NCBI GenBank assembly: GCA_017656235.1
Contig: JACDOF010000006.1
Span: 62,001 to 126,000 of the forward strand
DNA from: Brevibacillus sp.
GTDB lineage: Bacteria; Bacillota; Bacilli; Brevibacillales; Brevibacillaceae
Reading direction: 5' to 3'
DNA length: 64,000 nt
The notes beneath the pieces were generated by a model. It saw nothing but the letters and a program-made list of their open reading frames with translations, was not told the origin of the DNA and ran no database searches. Shown one piece after another: positions 17,613 to 26,928 of this stretch (the stretch's first letter is position 1; each line of letters begins with the position of its first letter). The position numbers and the translations under genes were made by a program.

Positions 17613-17888
17613 CCCCGCTTCCCTGTTTTCCTGTGCCAATGAGAATCCCGCCTTTCCGCTCGTTTGGGCACGATCTCTGGCGCTCCGGTTCGGGAGTTTA
17701 CGGCAGACCGCGAGCGATTGATTACCGGTCGGCCGAGGGTAGACAGATGCGGAAGCCGTCAGTTCACCAGATTTTCTCCATTCTACCTGATCTGCTTGCA
17801 TCAGACAATCATCCCTGTGAGCAAAATGCTCATTTTTTCCGATTCTTCTCATACCCTTTGTATGAGAAGAACTATTGGAGGGATTCGT

Positions 17889-18728
17889 ATGCAAGTCGGC
17901 TTTGTTGGCACAGGAAGCATGGGAAGTATTCTGATCGAATCACTTCTCTCTGCCCATGCCCTGCTGCCCGCCAATCTCATCATTTTTAACCGCACGCCCT
18001 CAAAAGCAGCCCGCCTGGCCGAACGCCATCCCGGAATCACCGTAGCCGAGAGCAACGCCGAGGTCGCGCGAAAAAGCGATTGGCTGATTTTATGCGTAAA
18101 GCCTCTGGAGTATCGCCAAGCGATTGCCCAATTTGAGGATCAGCTGCAGGAGCGCCACCTGTTGGTCACCATCACCAGTCCTGTCCAGTTGAGCGAGCTG
18201 GAGTCCACAGTTCCCTGCCCGGTCGTGCGTGCGGTCCCCAGCATAACCAATGCCGCCCAAAGCGGTCTCACGTTGATCGAATTTGGTTCGCGGGTAACGG
18301 ATGAGCAAAAGCATGCCGTATTCTCGCTGTTCGCACAAATCAGCAATCCGCTTGTGATCCAGGAAAGGTTTTTGCGCATTGCCTCGGACATCAGCAGTTG
18401 CGGCCCCGCCTTCATCAGTTATGTACTGCAGCAGATGATCGAGGCTGCCGTAGAGGAAACGGGCATATCCCGTGAAGCGGCCACATTTTTAACAACGCAG
18501 ATGATGATCGGTTTTGCCGAGCTGCTGCGGCAAGAGGTGTTCTCCCTGCCTGCACTGCAGGAGCGCGTCTGCGTACCTGGCGGCATAACCGGGGAAGGTC
18601 TGGCCGCCCTGGCAAAGGGAATTCCCGGTGTGTTTAACGATGTGTTCCGGCGCACACACGCCAAGTTTGCCGAGGATCAGGAATTGATGAGCCGACATCT
18701 GCTGCAGGAAACGACAGAGACGCCCTAA
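17889..18728 (+). CDS. comER: ComER, ProC-like reductase
   Basis: A 279-residue protein related to pyrroline-5-carboxylate reductase, with the N-terminal Rossmann motif MQVGFVGTGSMGSIL and later RAVPSITNAAQSGLTL. ComER is encoded beside comEA in Bacillus; it affects sporulation and biofilm formation in some Bacillus species, though its reaction is uncertain. The ATG at 17889 is preferred to earlier in-frame starts since GGAGGG lies 6 bases before it and the NAD(P) motif starts there. Same strand as comEA here, convergent with leuS. Confidence 0.9.
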   Translation: MQVGFVGTGSMGSILIESLLSAHALLPANLIIFNRTPSKAARLAERHPGITVAESNAEVARKSDWLILCVKPLEYRQAIAQFEDQLQERHLLVTITSPVQLSELESTVPCPVVRAVPSITNAAQSGLTLIEFGSRVTDEQKHAVFSLFAQISNPLVIQERFLRIASDISSCGPAFISYVLQQMIEAAVEETGISREAATFLTTQMMIGFAELLRQEVFSLPALQERVCVPGGITGEGLAALAKGIPGVFNDVFRRTHAKFAEDQELMSRHLLQETTETP

Positions 18729-18745
18729 ACGGGCGCCTTTGCCTT
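18721..18745 (+). terminator. Hairpin at the end of comER
   Basis: CGCCC-TAAAC-GGGCG includes the comER stop codon and is followed by CTTTGCCTTCTT. Probable weak terminator between the convergent comER and leuS. Confidence 0.4.
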
Positions 18746-18806
18746 CTTGCATCTGTCGATCCCATCGGTCAACAGATTATACTCTTTTCGACTTGCTGGA
18801 TGTCGT

Positions 18807-21281
18807 TCAGCCAACCACCAGGTTGACCAGCTTGCCCGGAACGGCGATCACTTTGCGGACCGTCTTGTCCTGAACCAGCGCTTTCGTCCTTTCGTGGTCG
18901 GCGACCAGCGCCGCCAGCTCATCTTTGGACAAGCCGTTGGGGACAATCAGTTTGTCTCTCACCTTGCCATTGATCTGGATGACGATCTCCACCTCATCCT
19001 GCACCAGCGCTGCAGGGTCGTAGTCAGGCCAGCTCTGCTTGTGCACACTTTCCGTTTTGCCAATCATCTCCCACAATTCCTCGGCGATATGGGGGGTAAT
19101 TGGCGCCATCAGGAGAAGCAGCCGCTCAATCGCAAAGGCCAGGGTACCGCGATCGGCGTCTTCCGGGTAGGCGTACATCTTGTTGACCATTTCCATGATC
19201 GTACTGATTGCCGTGTTGAAGGTGTAGCGTTCGCCGATGTCTTCCGTAACCTTCTTCGTCGCAAAATGCGTCATCCGGTACAGTTCCTTGGCGGCTGCAC
19301 TCTGATCCGGTCGGGGAGCCGGTACGTCTCCTTTGAACAAGGCGGCGTTGCCCTCCACAAATCTCCAGACGCGGTGCAGGAAGCGGTGGCTTCCTTCTAC
19401 GCCGGTATCGGTCCAGTCCAGGTCGCGCTCCGGCGGTGCGGCAAACAGGATAAACAAGCGCACCGTGTCTGCGCCGTATTTCTCGATCATTTCGTCCGGA
19501 CTAACCACGTTGCCTTTCGACTTGGACATTTTGGCCCCGTCTTTCAGCACCATGCCCTGTGTCAGCAGACTGCGGAACGGCTCCTCATAGGAGAGCATCC
19601 CGGCATCGTACAAGACCTTGGTAAAGAAGCGGGAATAGAGCAGGTGCAGGATGGCGTGTTCGACTCCGCCGATGTATTCGTCTACCTGCAGCCATTTGTC
19701 AACCTTTTCCTTGTCAAACGGAAGCTGATCGTTAGCGGCATCGGTGTAGCGCAGGTAGTACCACGACGAATCGATGAACGTGTCCATCGTATCGGTTTCG
19801 CGCCGTGCTTTACCGCCGCAAGCGGGGCAGGTGGTGCTGACGAATGACTCCGAAGTTGTCAGCGGATTCCGCTTGCCGTCGATCACCACATCTTCCGGCA
19901 GGAGAACCGGCAGCTGATCTTTTGGCACCGGCACGATGCCGCAGTTGTCGCAGTAGATGATCGGAATCGGTGCGCCCCAGTAGCGCTGGCGGGATACCAA
20001 CCAGTCACGCAGCCGGTACGAGACAGCGGGGCCGCCCTTGCCGAGCTTTTGCAGATGGTCGGCAATCGCCTTGATCGCTTCCCTGTTGGGCAATCCATCG
20101 AACGGACCGGAGTGAATCAGCGTGCCATCATCTGTATATGGGGAATCGACACCGATCTCTTCTACCAGGAAGTTTTCATCCAATGGATTGATGACTGCCT
20201 TGATCGGCAGATTGTATTTCCTGGCGAAGGCGAAGTCGCGCTCATCGTGTGCCGGTACGCCCATCACCGCGCCTGTTCCATAATCGAGCAAAACGTAGTT
20301 GGCCACCCAAATCGGTATCTGGTCACCCGTGAGTGGATGCTTGGCGTATGCCCCGGTGAAATACCCCACTTTCTCCGCATCAGCGGAGGTGCGGGCAATG
20401 TCGCTTTCCTTTTTCATCCGTTCCATAAAGTCGCGCACTTCTGCTGCCTGCGGCTTCCCTTCGATGAGACGCGGCACCAGCGGGTGTTCGGGAGCCAGTA
20501 CCATGTAGGTGACGCCATACAGCGTGTCGGGACGGGTGGTGAAGACATTAACCGGTTCGTCATCCAGTTCGGGGATCGTAAAGGTGATGTTTGCCCCTTC
20601 GCTTTTGCCAATCCAGTTGCGCTGCATGGTACGTACTTTCTCCGGCCAGCCAGGCAAATTGTCCAGATCCTTCAGCAAGCGCTCCGCATAGTCGGTGATG
20701 CGGAAGAACCACTGCTCCAGATCCTTTTTGGTCACTTCTGAATCGCAGCGCCAGCACAGGCCGTCAATAACCTGCTCGTTGGCCAGAACAGTGGAGCACT
20801 CCGGGCACCAGTTGACCGATGCTTTCTTGCGATAAGCGAGGCCGCGTTCGTAAAAGGTGAGAAACAGCCACTGCGTCCACTTGTAATATTCCGGCGAGCA
20901 GGTCGTCACTTCCCGTGACCAGTCGAAGCTGAAGCCTACACGTTCCAGCTGCTGCTTCATGTAAGCGATGTTTTCATAGGTCCACTTGGAAGGAGCGGCC
21001 CCATACTTGACGGCCGCGTTTTCCGCCGGCAAGCCAAAGGCATCCCAGCCCATGGGATGAAGAACCTGATAGCCTTTCATCCGCTTCAAACGGGCGATGA
21101 TGTCACCGATTGAATATACCCGCATGTGCCCCATATGCAGGCGACCCGAAGGATACGGAAACTGCTCCAGGCAGTAAAACTTCGGTTTCGCATGATCTTC
21201 CCGTGTTTTGTGTTGTTGTTCTTCTTTCCACCGCTTCTGCCACTTTTGTTCCAGACTAGCGGGCTCGTATGGTCTTGCCAT
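18807..21281 (-). CDS. leuS: Leucyl-tRNA synthetase
   Basis: Class I synthetase charging tRNA-Leu. The 824-residue protein has the HIGH-type signature PSGRLHMGHMRVYSIGD near residue 48, an editing domain with TRPDTLYGVTYMVLAPEHPL, and KMSKSKGNVVSPDEM near residue 580. Length is normal for the bacterial enzyme. A long leader with a T-box (21307-21575) and its own sigma-A promoter precede it, so expression follows uncharged tRNA-Leu. GAGGAGG lies before the ATG. Confidence 0.98.
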   Translation of the reverse strand: MARPYEPASLEQKWQKRWKEEQQHKTREDHAKPKFYCLEQFPYPSGRLHMGHMRVYSIGDIIARLKRMKGYQVLHPMGWDAFGLPAENAAVKYGAAPSKWTYENIAYMKQQLERVGFSFDWSREVTTCSPEYYKWTQWLFLTFYERGLAYRKKASVNWCPECSTVLANEQVIDGLCWRCDSEVTKKDLEQWFFRITDYAERLLKDLDNLPGWPEKVRTMQRNWIGKSEGANITFTIPELDDEPVNVFTTRPDTLYGVTYMVLAPEHPLVPRLIEGKPQAAEVRDFMERMKKESDIARTSADAEKVGYFTGAYAKHPLTGDQIPIWVANYVLLDYGTGAVMGVPAHDERDFAFARKYNLPIKAVINPLDENFLVEEIGVDSPYTDDGTLIHSGPFDGLPNREAIKAIADHLQKLGKGGPAVSYRLRDWLVSRQRYWGAPIPIIYCDNCGIVPVPKDQLPVLLPEDVVIDGKRNPLTTSESFVSTTCPACGGKARRETDTMDTFIDSSWYYLRYTDAANDQLPFDKEKVDKWLQVDEYIGGVEHAILHLLYSRFFTKVLYDAGMLSYEEPFRSLLTQGMVLKDGAKMSKSKGNVVSPDEMIEKYGADTVRLFILFAAPPERDLDWTDTGVEGSHRFLHRVWRFVEGNAALFKGDVPAPRPDQSAAAKELYRMTHFATKKVTEDIGERYTFNTAISTIMEMVNKMYAYPEDADRGTLAFAIERLLLLMAPITPHIAEELWEMIGKTESVHKQSWPDYDPAALVQDEVEIVIQINGKVRDKLIVPNGLSKDELAALVADHERTKALVQDKTVRKVIAVPGKLVNLVVG

Positions 21282-21306
21282 TTGTATGCCTCCTCAAAGC
21301 GTTTAT

Positions 21307-21355
21307 CAAAAAACCTCTCATCGCCAACAGCAGCCTGCTGTCAGGGACGAGAGGT
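21307..21355 (-). terminator. T-box-controlled terminator before leuS
   Basis: ACCTCTCGTC pairs with GGCGATGAGAGGT around an internal CAGCAGGCTGCTG hairpin, followed by TTTTTT on the minus strand. It competes with the antiterminator that uses the T-box motif just upstream. Confidence 0.88.
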
Positions 21356-21575
21356 CTGATTCCCGCGGTACCACCCTTGCTTGGCAGATCCGGCTGCGGC
21401 CGGACATGCCCCCTTGTTCTTCCGTAACGTGGAAGAGTCGCTCCGCCCTACACAACCGCGGACAGTCTTCAGGGGAGAGCTCAAAGAACAGTTCGAAAAG
21501 CGGCCGGGTTGACTTGCACCAACCGTCAACTCTCTGAAACCAGCCCATCTTTCCTACTACTTCTTGTCATCGCCA
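21307..21575 (-). promoter_or_regulatory. T-box leader of leuS
   Basis: The minus strand holds the T-box sequence AAGGGTGGTACCGCG (21364-21378) followed by a terminator and leuS. Upstream lies about 190 bases with the features of stem I, including an AGTA-GGAAAGATGG-like stretch. Uncharged tRNA-Leu should pair with the T-box and form the antiterminator. A CTC in the 3' side of stem I (in GAGCTCTCC, near 21480) is a plausible leucine specifier, but I could not fold the leader with certainty. Confidence 0.93.
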
Positions 21576-21597
21576 CTGTATTCTTCGATTATCACTG

Positions 21598-21627
21598 ATT
21601 ATAGTCAAACTTCGACACGGCTGTCAA
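21598..21627 (-). promoter_or_regulatory. Sigma-A promoter of leuS
   Basis: Minus strand TTGACA and TATAAT, both perfect consensus, are 18 bases apart. The -35 and spacer overlap the last codons of yqeM, so leuS has its own strong promoter in addition to any read-through. Confidence 0.85.
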
Positions 21628-22384
21628 CGCGCGGCTTGCGTGCTGCGAAAAACAGGCGTTCGCTGTGTTCGCCGGGCGGCTGGCTGGCAAAGTCGGCCGT
21701 GAGGACAATATCGACAAATCCGGCCTGACGCAGCCAATTGATCATCATCAACGGATGGTAGGCACGCTGGGTATGTACCTCTTCCACGCGGCGATACAAT
21801 CCGTTTGACTGTCGCAGAAAAAAGCAAAGCTGGTGCTCTACTTCCAATCGAAGCGGGTCACAGACACACTGCCAGACATAGTTGATGTCCTGGTCATCAT
21901 CCAGCAGCGTAAACGTGTTGTCCCCAAACACGTGCAGGATCTTGTACGGACTGTGCACGTCAAACAGGAACTGACCGCCAGGGCGCAGATGACGGTAAAC
22001 GCGGCGGAACGTTTCCTGTACGTCACCCTCTTCCAGCAGATAACTGAGCGAATCGCAAAAGGATATGACCGCATCTGCCTCATCCAGCGACAGCCGCCGT
22101 ATATCCTGCTCTACCCAGGTTACGTCCACCCTGGCCTTCCGCATCTTTTCGCTGGCTATGGCCAACATGTCCGCAGAGGCGTCCACGCCGATTACGCGGT
22201 AGCCTTCTTTGGCCAAGGGGATGGCAATGTTGCCGGTACCGCACCCCAGATCGATAATCGTGAGAGGTGCCGCCTCCCTTGCCTCATCTGCCGGCAGATG
22301 TCTCCGCAGCCATTGCAGCCAGCTCTGATAGGGCGCCTCTTCCATCAGTTTGTCATACACCGCCGCCAGGTGCTGGTAAGCCAA
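21605..22384 (-). CDS. yqeM: YqeM, SAM-dependent methyltransferase
   Basis: A 259-residue class I methyltransferase with the SAM motif IIDLGCGTGNIAIPLA (about residues 42-57), VIGVDASADMLAIA and a VISFCDSLSYLLEE post-motif. Fits YqeM, whose substrate is unknown. It follows rsfS with 3 bases between, at the end of the yqeG-yqeM cluster, as in Bacillus. The first helix MAYQHLAAVYDKLMEEAPYQSW is the typical opening of this family. Confidence 0.88.
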   Translation of the reverse strand: MAYQHLAAVYDKLMEEAPYQSWLQWLRRHLPADEAREAAPLTIIDLGCGTGNIAIPLAKEGYRVIGVDASADMLAIASEKMRKARVDVTWVEQDIRRLSLDEADAVISFCDSLSYLLEEGDVQETFRRVYRHLRPGGQFLFDVHSPYKILHVFGDNTFTLLDDDQDINYVWQCVCDPLRLEVEHQLCFFLRQSNGLYRRVEEVHTQRAYHPLMMINWLRQAGFVDIVLTADFASQPPGEHSERLFFAARKPRVDSRVEV

Positions 22385-22387
22385 CGC

Positions 22388-22744
22388 TTACACCTTCTCC
22401 TCAAACGTGACTCGTGGAGCATCGCCCCACAGCCGTTCAATGTTGTAAAACTCGCGATCTTCGCGATGAAAGACGTGCGCCACCACGTCGCCCAAGTCGA
22501 TCAGCACCCATCTGCCATCTTCCGCACCTTCTATGCCGCGCACGTTTAAGCCCTGTTTATGCGCCTTGTCGCGGATTTCCGTCACGATGGCCTGCACGTG
22601 CCGCTCATTGTTTCCGTGACAGATAACAAAGTATTCGGCGATCACGGACAGCTTGCTGATGTCAATGACCACGATATTTTCCGCTTTTTTCTCTTCTGCC
22701 GCCTGTACGACCAAACGGGCCAGCTCTTCCACTGCTTTGACCAT
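22388..22744 (-). CDS. rsfS: Ribosomal silencing factor RsfS
   Basis: A 118-residue member of the RsfS/YqeL/Iojap family, which binds L14 on the 50S subunit and blocks subunit joining in stationary or starved cells. Motifs include VVIDISKLSVIAEYFVICHGNN and EGAEDGRWVLIDLGDVVAHVF. Within the conserved cluster between yqeK and yqeM. GGAGGG precedes the ATG. Confidence 0.95.
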   Translation of the reverse strand: MVKAVEELARLVVQAAEEKKAENIVVIDISKLSVIAEYFVICHGNNERHVQAIVTEIRDKAHKQGLNVRGIEGAEDGRWVLIDLGDVVAHVFHREDREFYNIERLWGDAPRVTFEEKV

Positions 22745-22759
22745 TCATACCCTCCTCGG

Positions 22760-23326
22760 TTACACAAGTAGATCGTTATACGCCAACAGGGTGAGCGGGT
22801 AAACCGGTTTGTTCCGACTAATCAAATCCTGAATGGTCCCGCCCAGCGCGAAAGCCAGGGCCTGGTCGAGGTCCTGCTCAGCCCTGATCCTGATCTCGTC
22901 AACACCGGGGAAATCGCGGTTAGGCTCAATGTAATCAGCCAGACAGACCACTTTTTCCAACAGAGACATGCCCACCCTCCCCGTCGTATGATAGCGGACG
23001 GCTTGCAGCACGTCCGGATCCGTGATGCCCAGTTCCGTTTGGATCACGATCGCTCCGACAAAAGCGTGCCACAAATTCTTGTCTCCTTGCAACACATCAT
23101 CCGGGAAATCGTAGCGGACCAGGTATTCCCTCATCCGCTCCGCTGGCCAGCACTTGCAGTAATCGTGGACATAACCGGCCAGCTCTGCCTTGTCCGGATC
23201 AGCTCCGTAGCGCTCAGCCAGTCGTCGGGCCGAATCCGCCACACCCAACGAATGGCGGTAGCGTTTCTCGTTCATCTGCAGGCGCACCTGCTCAAGCAGC
23301 ATCTCCCGATCGTACTTAATCCCCAT
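22760..23326 (-). CDS. yqeK: YqeK, HD-domain diadenosine tetraphosphate hydrolase
   Basis: YqeK proteins hydrolyse Ap4A to ADP. The 188-residue sequence has HD-family motifs: RYRHSLGVADSARRL, the central HDYCK (GYVHDYCKCW), and LWHAFVGAIV with a later VCLADYIEPNR. The ATG at 23326 is preferred to one at 23335 because AAAGGAGA lies 9 bases before it and directly abuts the earlier ATG. It overlaps the end of nadD by 11 bases, implying coupling. Confidence 0.93.
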   Translation of the reverse strand: MGIKYDREMLLEQVRLQMNEKRYRHSLGVADSARRLAERYGADPDKAELAGYVHDYCKCWPAERMREYLVRYDFPDDVLQGDKNLWHAFVGAIVIQTELGITDPDVLQAVRYHTTGRVGMSLLEKVVCLADYIEPNRDFPGVDEIRIRAEQDLDQALAFALGGTIQDLISRNKPVYPLTLLAYNDLLV

Positions 23327-23900
23327 ACAGCCCATTCTCCTTTATATAGCGTTCCACCGCATCGGGTACGAGGTAACGAATGGATAACCCGGCCCGTACC
23401 TTGCGGCGAATCAACGTCGAAGACACGTCCCACTGCGGCATTTCCACAAACGTAACATACGGCCAGAATTTCTGTCTGTCGGCTGCCGTGCCCGGTCGCT
23501 CCAGACCGATAAAGTGGACCATCCGTACCAATTCGTCGAAGCGATGCCACTTTGGCAGCATGTTCACCATGTCGCCGCCGATAATGAAGGAAAAGCGAAC
23601 GTCTGGGTAACGCTGGAGCAGCACGTGCAGGGTGTCCACGGTGTATGACGGGCCTGAGCGCTCCAATTCCACGCTGCAAACGTGAAAGGCAGGATGGTCG
23701 GCCGTCGCAAGCTCCGTCATGCGCAGGCGATGGACTGCTGGCGTGATCTCCTCCCCCTGTTTGTGCGGCGGGACGCGGGAGGGCAGAAACCACACCTCGT
23801 CCAATCCGGCCTGCTCGCGGGCCTGCTCGGCGGCCAGCAGGTGTCCTAAGTGAATCGGATCAAACGTGCCGCCCATCAGACCGATTTCTCTCTTGTTCAT
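23316..23900 (-). CDS. nadD: Nicotinate-nucleotide adenylyltransferase
   Basis: Adenylates nicotinate mononucleotide in NAD synthesis. The 194-residue protein has the nucleotidyltransferase motif GLMGGTFDPIHLGHLLAAE at its N terminus and DVSSTLIRRKVRAGLSIRYL near the end (ISSTxIR-type motif). The ATG at 23900 sits just before the conserved sequence and has GTGAGG upstream; earlier in-frame residues lack homology. Between yqeI and yqeK as in Bacillus. Confidence 0.96.
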   Translation of the reverse strand: MNKREIGLMGGTFDPIHLGHLLAAEQAREQAGLDEVWFLPSRVPPHKQGEEITPAVHRLRMTELATADHPAFHVCSVELERSGPSYTVDTLHVLLQRYPDVRFSFIIGGDMVNMLPKWHRFDELVRMVHFIGLERPGTAADRQKFWPYVTFVEMPQWDVSSTLIRRKVRAGLSIRYLVPDAVERYIKENGLYGD

Positions 23901-23910
23901 CCCGATCGCC

Positions 23911-24201
23911 TCACGGCAGTACAATCGTCTTACGTTCTTTGGATTCTTTGTACAGCACCACGGTATGCCCGATCAGCTGCACCAACTCCGCTTCCGCTCC
24001 AGCGGCCAGGGCTTCGGCCACTTCCTGCTTGTCGTCCAGGTTGTTCTGAAGGATGGAGACCTTGATCAATTCCCGGGCTTCCAGCGCCTCTTTGATCTGC
24101 TTGATCATGTTTTCGTTTACGCCGCCTTTCCCCACCTGAAAGATCGGCGTGAGATGGTGGGCGAGCGAGCGCAGATAACGTTTTTGCTTTCCTGTCAACA
24201 T
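23911..24201 (-). CDS. yqeI: YhbY/YqeI-type CRM-domain RNA-binding protein
   Basis: A 96-residue CRM-domain protein starting MLTGKQKRYLRSLAHHLTPIFQVGKGGVNENM, with the GxxG-type loop QVGKGG. Such proteins bind pre-50S ribosomal particles. Starts one base after the aroE stop; member of the conserved cluster. Confidence 0.95.
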   Translation of the reverse strand: MLTGKQKRYLRSLAHHLTPIFQVGKGGVNENMIKQIKEALEARELIKVSILQNNLDDKQEVAEALAAGAEAELVQLIGHTVVLYKESKERKTIVLP

Positions 24202-25056
24202 TTAGGTTCCTCCTTGCTGGAGCTGCTGGATCACAACGTGCCGCATCAGTTCACCAGGGGCCTCGGTTCCAGTCCACAATTCAAAAGCGAGTACCCCCTG
24301 ATTGACAAACATCCCAACCCCGGAGTGCGTCATCGCCCCTGCCCGCCGGGCTTCCGCCAGCAGCTTTGTCTCCAGCGGATTGTAGATGAGATCACTGACG
24401 ATCAAACCACTGTGCAGCCATTCGGCCGGGACCGGCATTTCGTTGGTATGCGGATACATTCCGATGGAAGTGGTATTGATCAAAAGGGTGGCACTTTCCA
24501 CCGCCGACCGGTACTCTTCCTGTTCGACCACCTGAACCTTCACCAGCGGACGAAGATGTGCGGCCAGCTGCTCTGCACGTTCGCGTGAACGGTTTATGAT
24601 GCGAATCTCCCGCACTCCTCGCTCCGCCAAGGTACAGGCTACCGCGCGGGCCGCACCGCCAGCTCCCAACAGCGTCACCCGCTGTTCGGTCAGATTGGCC
24701 CTTGTCTCTTCCAAAAGCGAGCGCACGTAGCCCAGCCCGTCCGTATTGTAACCGATCAAGCGGCCGTCCTCATTGACAATGGTGTTGACCGCTCCAATCC
24801 GCTTGGCCAGCGGGTCGATCTCGTCAAGCATGGGCAGAACTGCCACCTTGTGCGGAATGGTGACGTTGACACCGCGCAAGCCGAGCGCACGAATGGCGCT
24901 GACGGCATCGTCCAGATGCTCCGGCAGGACGTCAAAAGCCACATAGGCGAAGTCCAGTTTTTTCTCCGCAAATGCCGTATTGTGCATGAGCGGGGATTGG
25001 GAATGATGCACCGGATGTCCCAAAAGTCCGACCAGTTTTGTTTTGCTCGTAATCAT
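24202..25056 (-). CDS. aroE: Shikimate dehydrogenase
   Basis: Reduces 3-dehydroshikimate to shikimate with NADPH in aromatic amino acid synthesis. The 284-residue protein has [14 protein letters not shown] at the N terminus (substrate site SxS), [12 protein letters not shown] with the catalytic Lys, NTDGLGYV, and the cofactor motif [15 protein letters not shown] at 25056 has AAAGGAG 7 bases upstream. Standard cluster position between yqeH and yqeI. Confidence 0.97.
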   Translation of the reverse strand: MITSKTKLVGLLGHPVHHSQSPLMHNTAFAEKKLDFAYVAFDVLPEHLDDAVSAIRALGLRGVNVTIPHKVAVLPMLDEIDPLAKRIGAVNTIVNEDGRLIGYNTDGLGYVRSLLEETRANLTEQRVTLLGAGGAARAVACTLAERGVREIRIINRSRERAEQLAAHLRPLVKVQVVEQEEYRSAVESATLLINTTSIGMYPHTNEMPVPAEWLHSGLIVSDLIYNPLETKLLAEARRAGAMTHSGVGMFVNQGVLAFELWTGTEAPGELMRHVVIQQLQQGGT

Positions 25057-25129
25057 CCGCTTCTCCTTTCTCCCGTCCAACGGTAAGCTGCACCCTCAAC
25101 CTTCCCCCTGTGGAACGAAAAGGCGGCGG

Positions 25130-26260
25130 CTAAATCAACGCATGGCGCACTCCCACGCTTACCCCTTTGGGGACATGTACCTCCAGATAAGCCGCTTCTT
25201 TTCCCGTCAAGGAAATCCATCCCAACCCGGAGATGACCACGTCGCGTTCCCGGCCCGGCTCAATTTTTAATCCGTGACGTGTAAATGGCGGCAGCAGATG
25301 GATGGTTTCGCGTCGAGGGGGAGCAAGAAGTTCGCCGTGATGGTTGGCCAAAAGTTCATCCGCCCTCTCCAGTTTGGTGCGGTGAATGGGCAGGCGGTTG
25401 GAGACGTAAACGACGAATGGCTGACGATTTCCGCGAACGAAGTCTACCCGGGCCAACCCGCCCAAAAACAGCGTCTGCTTGTCGTTTAACTGGTACACTC
25501 TCGGGTTGATTCGCTCACGCGGCGTAATCAGACGCAGATCCTCCGGGGAGACCATGTGGCCGATCTGATCCCGGTTGATAATTCCCGGCGTGTCCACCAG
25601 CGAACAGCCATCCTCCAGTGGTATCTCAATGGTATCCAGGGTCGTCCCGGGGAACGGAGAGGTGGTGATCTCCACGTCTGCCGAACCGTAATCGTGGATG
25701 ATGCGGTTGATCAGCGTCGATTTGCCCACGTTGGTGACACCGACGACATAGACATTCCGGCCGCGGCGCAGCTCTCCGATACGGATAAGCAATTCGTCGA
25801 TCCCCACGCCCTTTTGCGCGCTGACCAACATCACGTCGACCGGGCGCAAACCTCGTTCCTTGGCCTCATGTTGAAGCCAGTTGCGCACGCGGTTGAGATT
25901 GATATTGCGCGGCAGCAAATCCACTTTGTTGCCGACCAGCAAAATGGGACTGCCGCCGACAAAGCGCGGCAAGCCGCGCAGCCAGGAACCCTGAAAGTCA
26001 AAGATGTCGACGACCTTCACGACCAGGCTGTCGGCAGCCCCGATGCTGTTCAGGATTCGCAAAAAGTCGTCGTCATCCATGCTCACCGGCGCTACCTCAT
26101 TGTAGTGTTTGATGCGAAAGCACCGCTGGCAGATGATCACTTCGCGCGCCAACGCCGAGGGCGGCACGTAGCCGGGTTGAGTCTTGTCCTCGCTTTGCAG
26201 CCGCACCCCGCAGCCGGCGCAATTTTTTTCGACTGGTGCAACTACGTCTTGTTCTTCCAC
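25130..26260 (-). CDS. yqeH: YqeH, circularly permuted ribosome-assembly GTPase
   Basis: YqeH is needed for 30S assembly. The 376-residue protein has an N-terminal zinc finger (CAGC ... CQRC, residues 15-45), then G4 (LVGNKVDLLPR), G5 (VSAQKGVG), G1 (VGVTNVGKSTLIN) and G3 (LVDTPGI) in that permuted order, and a C-terminal domain. Its start overlaps the end of yqeG by 19 bases. Confidence 0.96.
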   Translation of the reverse strand: MEEQDVVAPVEKNCAGCGVRLQSEDKTQPGYVPPSALAREVIICQRCFRIKHYNEVAPVSMDDDDFLRILNSIGAADSLVVKVVDIFDFQGSWLRGLPRFVGGSPILLVGNKVDLLPRNINLNRVRNWLQHEAKERGLRPVDVMLVSAQKGVGIDELLIRIGELRRGRNVYVVGVTNVGKSTLINRIIHDYGSADVEITTSPFPGTTLDTIEIPLEDGCSLVDTPGIINRDQIGHMVSPEDLRLITPRERINPRVYQLNDKQTLFLGGLARVDFVRGNRQPFVVYVSNRLPIHRTKLERADELLANHHGELLAPPRRETIHLLPPFTRHGLKIEPGRERDVVISGLGWISLTGKEAAYLEVHVPKGVSVGVRHALI

Positions 26261-26766
26261 GTAATCATCCCTTTCTTGCGCATCCAGTAAAGCACGAACC
26301 GCTCCATCAAGCGATTAAAACGGGTCCAAAAACCGTCCGTGTCGGTAACAGGTACCACCAGAATGGTGTAAAAACCGAGCAAGTTGCCGCCCAGCACGTC
26401 CGTAAACAACTGATCGCCGACAACAACCGTCTCCTCGATCTCGACGTTCATTTCCTGAACGGCGCGAATAAACGCCTGGCTGGTCGGTTTGCGAGCCGCC
26501 CAGATGAAGTTGACGCCGAGCGGCTGGCAAAAACGGAGTACGCGCTCCTGCTTGTTGTTTGAAACGACGGTTACCTGGATTCCGGCCTCGCGGAGCCTGG
26601 TAAACCACTCCTCCACTTCCGGTGTTGCCAGCGGACGATCCCACTCCACCAACGTGTTGTCGAGATCGGTGATGATCGCCCGAATCTGCCGCTTGCGCAA
26701 TTGGTCAATCTCTATATCGTGAATGCTCTCAACATACTCGTTTGGCATCAGCTTCCTGAGAAACAC
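26242..26766 (-). CDS. yqeG: YqeG, HAD-family phosphatase
   Basis: A 174-residue HAD III-A phosphatase with the DxD motif ITDLDNTLVEWD (about residue 36), TVVSNNKQERV and the late motif VVVGDQLFTDVLGGN; related to phosphatidylglycerophosphatase. GTG at 26766 gives the family length (Bacillus 172) and follows GGGGGTG by 6 bases; upstream residues look random. First gene of the cluster. Confidence 0.9.
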   Translation of the reverse strand: MFLRKLMPNEYVESIHDIEIDQLRKRQIRAIITDLDNTLVEWDRPLATPEVEEWFTRLREAGIQVTVVSNNKQERVLRFCQPLGVNFIWAARKPTSQAFIRAVQEMNVEIEETVVVGDQLFTDVLGGNLLGFYTILVVPVTDTDGFWTRFNRLMERFVLYWMRKKGMITWKNKT

Positions 26767-26896
26767 GAGACACCCCCGATTTGTCCTGCCCTCCCAAGGG
26801 CAGCTTTCCACCGTCCAGCAACGGACCACAGGACAAGGCGGCTCCCCAAAACAGTAGATTATCGGCACTTACTATACCATATTCCATCGCGTGGTT

Positions 26897-26928
26897 GCAA
26901 AATAAAATGGCGCTTACATCAGCGCCAA
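26897..26928 (-). terminator. Terminator of the TRAP/two-component operon
   Basis: TGGCGC-TGATGTAA-GCGCCA followed by TTTTATTTTG on the minus strand. The left arm overlaps the last codons and stop of the response regulator gene. Confidence 0.75.

Noticed and set aside
17664-17888. Upstream extension of comER by 75 codons
   Set aside because: A good ribosome site and the NAD(P)-binding motif both place the start at 17889.
18747-19847. 366-residue frame antisense to leuS
   Set aside because: Shadow of leuS; His/Gln/Arg-rich composition typical of antisense frames.
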